Under the pieces are notes generated by a model, which did not search any database, was not told where the DNA came from, and saw only the letters and a program-made list of their open reading frames with translations. Source: Syntrophomonadaceae bacterium (GTDB taxonomy: Bacteria; Bacillota_D; Dethiobacteria; DTU022; UBA8154). From it: a stretch of 11,154 nt of DNA. The DNA is taken from positions 1 through 11,154 of the forward strand of contig SKMY01000160.1 in the NCBI GenBank assembly GCA_007120815.1, in the 5' to 3' direction. Below, in pieces: positions 6,089 to 11,154 of this stretch. The position numbers and the translations under genes are program-made. The stretch's first letter is position 1, and each line of letters begins with the position of its first letter.

Positions 6089-7211
6089 TTATTTACCGGA
6101 TATTTTTGCGTTTTGACGCAAAAACGCTTCCAGGAAAGGGTTAATCTCTCCATCCATAACAGCCTGAATGTTTCCCGCTTCTATTCCTGTACGGTGATCT
6201 TTCACCAGGGAATAAGGATGAAATACGTAAGAACGAATCTGGCTTCCCCAGGCAATTTCCTTCTGTTCTCCCCGCAAAGCGTTGATAGCTTGTCGCTGTT
6301 CCTGCTGGGCCCGGTCAGCCAGGTTTGCTAACAGGACTTTCATGGCCCTTTCTTTATTACTATGCTGGGAGCGTTCATTCTGGCATTGAACGACCACGCC
6401 CGTAGGCAGGTGAGTAATCCTGACGGCGGAATCCGTCGTGTTGACATGCTGCCCACCAGCACCCCGGGAGCGAAAGGTATCGATTCTCAAGTCATCGGGA
6501 TTGATTTGAACGTCTACACCTTCTTCTACTTCAGGGAGCACGTCAGTTGAAGCAAAGGACGTGTGTCTTCGACCACCGGCATCAAAAGGAGATATGCGAA
6601 CCAGGCGGTGAACGCCTCGTTCGGCCTGGAGGTAGCCGTATGCTTTAGGACCCTGGACCAAAAAAGTAACGCTTTTTATGCCCGCTTCATCTCCCGGTAG
6701 AAGATCCAGGATCTCGACAGAATAACCTTTTTTTTCGGCCCACTTGGAATACATGCGAAGCAGCATTTCTGTCCAGTCCTGTGCTTCCAGGCCTCCGGCT
6801 CCCGGGTGTAAAGCCACAATGGCATTACGCTGATCAAACTGGCCCTGGAATAACATGGACACTTCCTCTTTATCCAGAGAGGAGGCTACAGCGTTTTTCA
6901 ATGAGTCGGCTTCTTCAAGCAGCTCCCGGGCTTCATCTTCATCGCCGGTTTCCTCGCACATCTGCAGGAGAATTTCCCAGTCATCCATCTGCCTGGCCAC
7001 CTGTTCGTATTCCTTAACCCGTTCCTGCAGCCGGCCTAGTCGCTGCATTTTTTTCTGGGCGTCTTCAGAATGATCCCAGAAACCGGGTTTGCTGGCTTCT
7101 TCCTCAAGGGCCTGAGTCTCTTTTCTTATTTCATCCGGGTCAAAGGGACTGCCTCCATTCTTCCAGTCGTTTTTTTTGTTTTGTCCACTCTTCTTTCAAG
7201 TCAGCCAACAT
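6089..7211 (-). CDS. prfB: Peptide chain release factor 2, made by programmed +1 frameshift
   Basis: RF2 terminates translation at UGA and UAA. The gene is in two frames. A 23-codon first frame starts with ATG at 7211, 5 bases after a perfect AGGAGGTGA SD (7225-7217), and ends at TGA (7142-7140). Slippage at CTT TGA C lets ribosomes skip T7142 and continue for 350 more codons, giving 373 residues, the normal RF2 length. After the shift the sequence DPDEIRKE...KPGFWD is typical of RF2. The UGA-recognition motif SPF is at about 207-209 and the catalytic GGQ at about 252-254. The arrangement is the well-known autoregulation: low RF2 gives slow termination at the internal UGA and so more frameshifting. 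The gene follows secA by 60 bases, a conserved Bacillota pairing. The in-frame stop is not a sequencing error or a pseudogene. Confidence 0.97.
7139..7156 (-). promoter_or_regulatory. prfB programmed +1 frameshift site
   Basis: The slippery codon and stop read CTT TGA C (7145-7139). Upstream is an SD-like GGAGG (7156-7152) whose last G is 6 bases before CTT. In the E. coli site AGGGGG ends 3 bases before CTT. The stop context TGAC is the canonical poor-termination context. The heptanucleotide is certain; how well the more distant SD stimulates shifting is not known. Confidence 0.93.
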
Positions 7212-7271
7212 ACCGCTCACCTCCTGTGTTTCTTTCGGCGAAAAGGAAAAAAGGAAACAGGGCTTTTGGGC

Positions 7272-10232
7272 CTATTCTCCCGCTCCGCAACATTTTTTAT
7301 ACTTTTTGCCGCTTCCGCAGGGACAGGGCGCATTACGACCAACCTTATTAACCGTTACCGGCTGCTGCCGGGCGCTTCCCGATGCTGCTGCCGGTGAAGA
7401 CCCCCTGCTTTCGGCCATGGCCCCACCCACCTGGGCATGGGATTCCTGCCTGGAGGCAACCACCTGCTGTCGCTGGGGCGCCTCGGTCACTTTTAAGTGA
7501 AATAACAGCCGGATGACGTCTTCCCGGAGAGACCGAATCATCTCGTGAAACATGTCATGAGACTCTTTTTTGTATTCCACCAGGGGATTTTGCTGGCCGT
7601 AACTGCGCAGACCAACACCCTGCCGGAGGTCGTGCATGGCATCAATGTGGTCCATCCACTTGCGGTCTACATTGCGCAGTAGAACCACCCGCTCCAGCTC
7701 TCGCATAATTTCTAATCCCAACTGTTCCTCGCGTTTATCATAGAGATCGGTGGCTGTCTCCAGCAGCAGTTCCCTGATTTCCTCGTGAGACAGTTCATCT
7801 AATGCGCCTGGCTTTACGCGTCCCGGGGGGAAGAAGATTCGTTCCAGAAAACCGATGAGTCCTTCCAGATCCCAGTAATCTTCATCCAGGCTCCTGTCGG
7901 CGTACTGGGACATGGTCTCATCGATGAGGTCTTCAATCATGTTTAAAATATTGTCTCTCAGGTTTTCTCCCTGGAGGACCTGGCGGCGCTGCTTATAAAT
8001 AACTTCTCGCTGCTGGTTTAAAACGTCATCGTATTCTAAAATATGCTTTCGAATTTCAAAGTTCCGGCTCTCCACTTTTTTCTGGGCATTTTCAATGGTC
8101 CGGCTGATCATGCTGTGTTCTACAGGTACATTCTCTTCCATGCCCAGCCTTTCCATGATGGATTTAGCACTATCCGAACCGAACAGGCGCATGAGATCGT
8201 CTTCCATGGAAACAAAAAATTGTGAAGAACCCGGATCCCCCTGGCGTCCTGAACGTCCTCGAAGCTGGTTGTCGATACGCCGGGATTCATGGCGCTCCGT
8301 TCCAATAATATGCAGGCCGCCCAGTTCAACCACCCGGTCGCGGCGCTCTTTCCACCGGTTCCTTATTTCTTCCATGCGCTCCTGTTTTTCTTTCTCAGAG
8401 TAGTCCGGGTTGCTGTGCACCGCTTCAATTTCCGGTTCGGGATTGCCTCCCAGCACAATATCCGTTCCCCGGCCCGCCATGTTGGTGGCAATGGTCACTG
8501 CGCCTTCCTGGCCTGCCTGGGCGACAATCTCCGCCTCTTTTTCGTGATGCTTGGCATTCAAGACATGGTGGCGAACGCCTCGCTTGGACAACAGGCGGCT
8601 GAGCAGTTCAGACCGTTCAATGGAAATGGTTCCGACCAGCACCGGCTGCCCCGTCTCATGGCGCTGAACAATCTCATCGATGACGGCACTTAACTTGGCC
8701 CGCTCCGTTTGATAAACCACGTCGGGCAGGTCGTCCCGGATCATCTCCTGGTTGGTGGGGATTACCACCACATCCATGGAGTATATCTTTTGGAACTCTT
8801 CCTCTTCCGTCAGGGCCGTTCCCGTCATGCCGGACAGTTTTTCGTACATGCGGAAGTAGTTTTGAAAGGTGATGGAGGCAATGGTTTGGGTCCGGCCTTT
8901 TACCGTCACGCCTTCCTTGGCTTCGATGGCCTGGTGCAGCCCTTCGCTGTAGCGTCGGCCGTACATGAGCCGGCCGGTAAATTCGTCGACAATGATCACT
9001 TCGCCATCTTTTACCACGTAGTCTACATCTTTCTTAAAAAAGGAGAAGGCTTTTAAAAGGGTCCGAATAATCGATTCATGTTCGGCTCCTTGCTGCCGGA
9101 TTTCCTGGGCTTCTTCAGAAAATAATTCATCTTGCCCTTCTTCATCACGGTCTTCATCAATATCCCGGTCATAGCTGTGAAACTTCTTTAAAACCGGCTC
9201 TTCTTCTACCAGGATGTCATATCCCATGGAATGAATATCCACAACCCCGCTGGATTCGTCGATGGTAAAGTAGAGCTGTTCTTTGATGACTTGCTTCTGG
9301 CTGTCAGACAGGGCATGTTTTTCCCTTTCCAGGGCTTTGCTCAACCCCGGCTCTTTTAAGAGTTCCTGCAACCGGCTATTCTTGGGAGCGCCCAACCGGA
9401 CCAGGTAGAGCAGTTCCCCCGCCTTTTCCAGGTTGCCTGCTTTTTTGGCTTCCTCCGCTTTCGACAACAGGTCCTTCACCAGGCGTTCCTGCTTCTTCAT
9501 AATAAACTCCACCGGCTTCAGCCAGCGTTCAAAAATTCCCGTCTCCTGTTCCGGGGTTCCGCTGATGATCAGCGGTGTCCGGGCTTCATCCACCAGGATA
9601 CTGTCGACCTCGTCCACGATGGCGAAATGAAGCGGCCGTTGAACCAGGTTTTCCTTGTAAAGGACCATGTTGTCCCGCAGGTAATCAAATCCGAATTCAT
9701 TGTTTGTCCCATAGGTGATATCGGAATGGTAAGCCTGCCGACGTTCCTCGGGTTTTAACCCCTGAACAATCAGGCCCACACTGAGCCCCAACATCTCGTA
9801 GACCGGCCCCATCCAGTTTCGATCCCGCCGGGCCAGGTAATCGTTAACCGTTATGATATGGACCCCTTTGCCGGTCAGAGCGTTCAGGTAAGCGGGCATG
9901 GTGGCCACCAGGGTTTTCCCTTCACCTGTTTTCATTTCGGCAATCCGACCCTGGTGTAACACGATACCCCCGAGCACCTGTACATCGAAAGGACGCATGC
10001 CCAGTGATCGAAAAGCGGCCTCGCGAACCAGGGCAAAGGCTTCGGGAATGAGGTCCATGAGGTCCTCCCCGTCCGCCAGCTGCTCTTTCAATCTAGCCGT
10101 ATATTTAGCAAACTCTTCATCTTTTAGCTGCTTCATTCGTTCTTCGTACGAATTCACTTCTTCCACGTAACGCCAGAGTTTTTTTATTTCCCTGGAGCGT
10201 GTATACCCTAAAAACCTGGACAAAAGTCCCAT
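7272..10232 (-). CDS. secA: Preprotein translocase ATPase SecA
   Basis: SecA drives Sec-dependent export by binding preproteins and hydrolysing ATP at SecYEG. All landmarks are present in the 986 residues: Walker A KTGEGKT (101-107), NDYLARRD (130-137), motif [22 protein letters not shown] (206-225), the [10 protein letters not shown] segment (414-423), [17 protein letters not shown] (457-473), the NBD2 motifs [14 protein letters not shown] and [23 protein letters not shown], a helical scaffold/wing region, and a C-terminal zinc motif [13 protein letters not shown] (Cys970, 972, 981, 982). The ATG has a GAGGGGG SD 7 bases upstream. The protein is longer than B. subtilis SecA (841) because the preprotein-crosslinking domain carries an extra charged helical stretch (about 231-318) and an acidic stretch (about 354-384). 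A second, smaller NBD2 insertion (after LGGNPEPE) is also present, as in E. coli and unlike B. subtilis. Identity is certain. Confidence 0.99.
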   Translation of the reverse strand: MGLLSRFLGYTRSREIKKLWRYVEEVNSYEERMKQLKDEEFAKYTARLKEQLADGEDLMDLIPEAFALVREAAFRSLGMRPFDVQVLGGIVLHQGRIAEMKTGEGKTLVATMPAYLNALTGKGVHIITVNDYLARRDRNWMGPVYEMLGLSVGLIVQGLKPEERRQAYHSDITYGTNNEFGFDYLRDNMVLYKENLVQRPLHFAIVDEVDSILVDEARTPLIISGTPEQETGIFERWLKPVEFIMKKQERLVKDLLSKAEEAKKAGNLEKAGELLYLVRLGAPKNSRLQELLKEPGLSKALEREKHALSDSQKQVIKEQLYFTIDESSGVVDIHSMGYDILVEEEPVLKKFHSYDRDIDEDRDEEGQDELFSEEAQEIRQQGAEHESIIRTLLKAFSFFKKDVDYVVKDGEVIIVDEFTGRLMYGRRYSEGLHQAIEAKEGVTVKGRTQTIASITFQNYFRMYEKLSGMTGTALTEEEEFQKIYSMDVVVIPTNQEMIRDDLPDVVYQTERAKLSAVIDEIVQRHETGQPVLVGTISIERSELLSRLLSKRGVRHHVLNAKHHEKEAEIVAQAGQEGAVTIATNMAGRGTDIVLGGNPEPEIEAVHSNPDYSEKEKQERMEEIRNRWKERRDRVVELGGLHIIGTERHESRRIDNQLRGRSGRQGDPGSSQFFVSMEDDLMRLFGSDSAKSIMERLGMEENVPVEHSMISRTIENAQKKVESRNFEIRKHILEYDDVLNQQREVIYKQRRQVLQGENLRDNILNMIEDLIDETMSQYADRSLDEDYWDLEGLIGFLERIFFPPGRVKPGALDELSHEEIRELLLETATDLYDKREEQLGLEIMRELERVVLLRNVDRKWMDHIDAMHDLRQGVGLRSYGQQNPLVEYKKESHDMFHEMIRSLREDVIRLLFHLKVTEAPQRQQVVASRQESHAQVGGAMAESRGSSPAAASGSARQQPVTVNKVGRNAPCPCGSGKKYKKCCGAGE

Positions 10233-10265
10233 GCGAAAGCCCCCTCATAGTTCTGTTAACCCTTA

Positions 10266-10341
10266 GGGCAGCGGTCATAAGAAAAACAAGCATCTATTTA
10301 AATAATTAATATCCGGTGAGTATTCCAGTATTTCGCTGCCC
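10266..10341 (-). promoter_or_regulatory. Long-range helix in the secA leader
   Basis: In the predicted secA 5' leader, GGGCAGCG (10341-10334) is perfectly complementary to CGCTGCCC (10273-10266), enclosing 60 bases. The same 5' segment continues as GCGAAA (10336-10331), which is perfectly complementary to TTTCGC (10238-10233) between the SD and the ATG. The two pairings share bases and exclude each other. This is compatible with a translational switch, but 6-8 bp complementarities can arise by chance. Confidence 0.35.
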
Positions 10342-10352
10342 GCTTTGGGGTT

Positions 10353-10381
10353 ATTCTACTAAAAAGAGCGACAAAATTCAA
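10353..10381 (-). promoter_or_regulatory. Probable sigma-A promoter of the secA operon
   Basis: TTGAAT (10381-10376), a 17-base spacer and TAGAAT (10358-10353) give a 4/6 match at -35 and a 5/6 match at -10 with ideal spacing. Transcription would start near 10346, leaving a leader of about 115 bases before the secA ATG. It is the best promoter match in the window and probably drives secA, prfB, YitT and perhaps the transketolase genes. Confidence 0.65.
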
Positions 10382-10387
10382 CTGCTG

Positions 10388-10402
10388 TTGTGTCCGAGAC
10401 AA
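10388..10402. repeat. Near-palindrome upstream of the secA -35
   Basis: TTGTGTCCGAGACAA is a 15-base palindrome with a central C and one mismatched pair. It begins 7 bases beyond the secA -35 hexamer. The position suits an upstream activator or shared divergent operator site, but no known regulator is recognised. Confidence 0.25.
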
Positions 10403-10445
10403 TAGAAAGACTATCTGTTTCTTCTTTAGAAAATCACGGAATAGC

Positions 10446-10476
10446 GCCTTAAGCTTTCTAGGTGTAAGGCCTTTTT
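10446..10476 (+). terminator. Terminator-like hairpin upstream of the plus-strand membrane gene
   Basis: On the plus strand GCCTTA (10446-10451) pairs with TAAGGC (10465-10470) around a 13-base loop, followed by C and five T (10471-10476). The stem is short for an efficient terminator. A competing helix, GCCTTTTT (10469-10476) with AAAAAGGC (10506-10513), would open it and hide the T run. It would matter only for a plus-strand transcript starting upstream, for which I see no convincing promoter. Confidence 0.3.
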
Positions 10477-10550
10477 GGGTAACCGATTCGAGTAACGGGC
10501 TTTTTAAAAAGGCGAAGATTGGAGTTGAATCATAAAGACAAATAAGTTAG

Positions 10551-10556
10551 TATAAT
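10551..10556 (+). promoter_or_regulatory. Probable -10 of the plus-strand membrane gene
   Basis: A perfect TATAAT lies 34 bases upstream of the ATG at 10591. The only -35-like hexamer, TTGAAT (10525-10530), is 20 bases away, which is too long for an optimal sigma-A promoter. Transcription from here would begin downstream of the terminator-like hairpin. Confidence 0.45.
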
Positions 10557-10590
10557 AAAAAAAGAACATTAAGGGGAAAGGTGACCACCT

Positions 10591-11079
10591 ATGGGCAAAA
10601 TTAAATTAACCCTAAAAATATTACTTTCCGTGGCTTTTGCTGCAGCTCTTTTTGTTACCGTTATCACGTTTTCACTTTCGGAAATTGTTATTTCCGAAGA
10701 GCTTACCATCATTACCCGGGCCACGGAATACCCGCCCGAAACGGCTGTTTTTCTTTCTAACCTGGAGCCCAATATCATCCGCAATGTTTTCTGGCTGTCT
10801 CTGGCTGCTCTGGGTTTTTGCCTGATCTTTTTATACCACCTTTATGGGAATTTTCAAATATTTTTTGCACCATCTATTCTGGCCCTCCTCACATTCATCT
10901 TGTTTCAAATTACCCTCAGCGTTATTCCTGGTTATCTGGTTCATGCCATGGAAAGTCCCCTGGGACCCTTGCTTCGCCAGGGGTTAAACAAGGCACAAAC
11001 GGCTAATTTTATGATCCTGGGACTGGGGATTGTGCTTCTTTTCGTCTCCCTGCGTTTAAAACCAACGCCCAGGGCATAG
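10591..11079 (+). CDS. Small integral membrane protein of unknown function
   Basis: I do not recognise this 162-residue protein. The ATG has an AGGTGA SD 6 bases upstream, and codon use looks like that of the neighbouring genes, so it is probably a real gene. Hydrophobic segments are at about 8-30, 64-86, 90-113 and 137-154, giving four predicted membrane helices. Loop 31-63 (between helices 1 and 2) is acidic and contains a Thr/Pro-rich stretch (TRATEYPPETA); loop 114-136 holds a short amphipathic stretch (GPLLRQGLNKAQ). The N-terminus is basic (K3, K5, K9), and the C-terminus is basic and short, so both ends may be cytoplasmic. No catalytic or metal-binding motif is seen. It is divergent from secA and shares an intergenic region with it. 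In B. subtilis the gene upstream of secA is hpf/yvyD, which this is not. Confidence 0.8.
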   Translation: MGKIKLTLKILLSVAFAAALFVTVITFSLSEIVISEELTIITRATEYPPETAVFLSNLEPNIIRNVFWLSLAALGFCLIFLYHLYGNFQIFFAPSILALLTFILFQITLSVIPGYLVHAMESPLGPLLRQGLNKAQTANFMILGLGIVLLFVSLRLKPTPRA

Positions 11080-11154
11080 CACCCAGGCCCTGTCTTCTGC
11101 CAGCATGCCAGCGGAGCTGATATCAAAAGCGAAAATAGCCATTTACACAAAAAA

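Larger units (their letters stand above)
10233..10590. other. Divergent intergenic region, secA and plus-strand membrane gene
   Basis: This gap of 358 bases contains, from left to right, the structured secA leader, the secA promoter (10353-10381), a near-palindrome (10388-10402), a terminator-like hairpin with a competing helix on the plus strand (10446-10513), and a TATAAT for the plus-strand gene (10551-10556). I see no conserved coding sequence in it. A minus-strand ATG frame that begins in the leader and overlaps the secA start has no SD. Confidence 0.75.

Noticed and set aside
7140..7142. In-frame TGA in prfB as evidence of a pseudogene or sequencing error
   Set aside because: The context CTT TGA C, the upstream SD-like element and the perfect continuation of RF2 in the +1 frame identify the known programmed frameshift.
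8289..9056. Two plus-strand ORFs antisense to secA (134 and 115 codons)
   Set aside because: They mirror the strongly conserved secA coding strand and have no SD or family resemblance.
10059..10286. A minus-strand frame opening with ATG in the secA leader and running past the secA start in another frame (SecM-like leader peptide?)
   Set aside because: No SD precedes its ATG, the frame overlaps secA, and it shows neither a signal sequence nor a recognisable arrest motif.
10941..11150. Minus-strand ORF of 69 codons with a hydrophobic N-terminus resembling a lipoprotein signal
   Set aside because: Most of it is antisense to the plus-strand membrane gene, no SD is visible, and hydrophobic antisense of a membrane gene is expected.
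11080..11154. Terminator or another gene at the right end
   Set aside because: No convincing stem followed by T's and no start with an SD can be seen in these 75 bases.

Overview
The window is typical of a low-to-medium GC member of the Bacillota, most likely class Clostridia; I cannot place it to genus. The evidence is the gene order and the protein sequences. In Bacillus subtilis, as I remember it, the same chromosomal backbone runs secA - prfB - yvjA (YitT family) - cccB - ftsE - ftsX - cell-wall peptidase. Here it runs secA - prfB - YitT - [split transketolase N, C - ilvC] - ftsE - ftsX - secreted coiled-coil protein. Nearly everything is on the minus strand, so the window reads right to left. 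There is no phage, IS transposase, CRISPR array, tRNA or rRNA that I can support.

Reading in the direction of transcription: positions 10590-10233 hold a divergent intergenic region with a good sigma-A-type promoter for secA and a structured secA leader. secA (10232-7272) is a full-length preprotein translocase ATPase with an enlarged preprotein-crosslinking domain. prfB (7211-6089) encodes release factor 2 through a programmed +1 frameshift at CTT TGA C. A YitT/DUF2179 membrane protein follows (6065-5226), then the two subunits of a split transketolase (5134-4307 and 4293-3337). A 156-bp gap with an inverted repeat, a possible 22-codon ORF and an odd SD-hairpin-start arrangement precedes ilvC (3180-2182, ketol-acid reductoisomerase), which ends in a textbook intrinsic terminator (2128-2097). 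A separate unit then carries ftsE (1869-1177), ftsX (1187-294) and the start of a secreted coiled-coil protein (271 to beyond the left edge), probably the EnvC/PcsB/CwlO-like murein hydrolase or activator driven by FtsEX.

The one plus-strand gene (10591-11079) encodes an unrecognised 162-residue protein with four predicted membrane segments. Its upstream region contains a terminator-like hairpin and a competing helix.

Functionally the backbone is housekeeping: protein export, translation termination, and coupling of division or elongation to peptidoglycan hydrolysis. The transketolase-ilvC block looks like a metabolic cassette placed inside that backbone. I did not find an obvious new multi-gene system. 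The most interesting points are regulatory or architectural: the ilvC leader, the secA leader, the displaced SD in the prfB frameshift site, the SecA insertion, and the orphan membrane gene with its structured upstream region.
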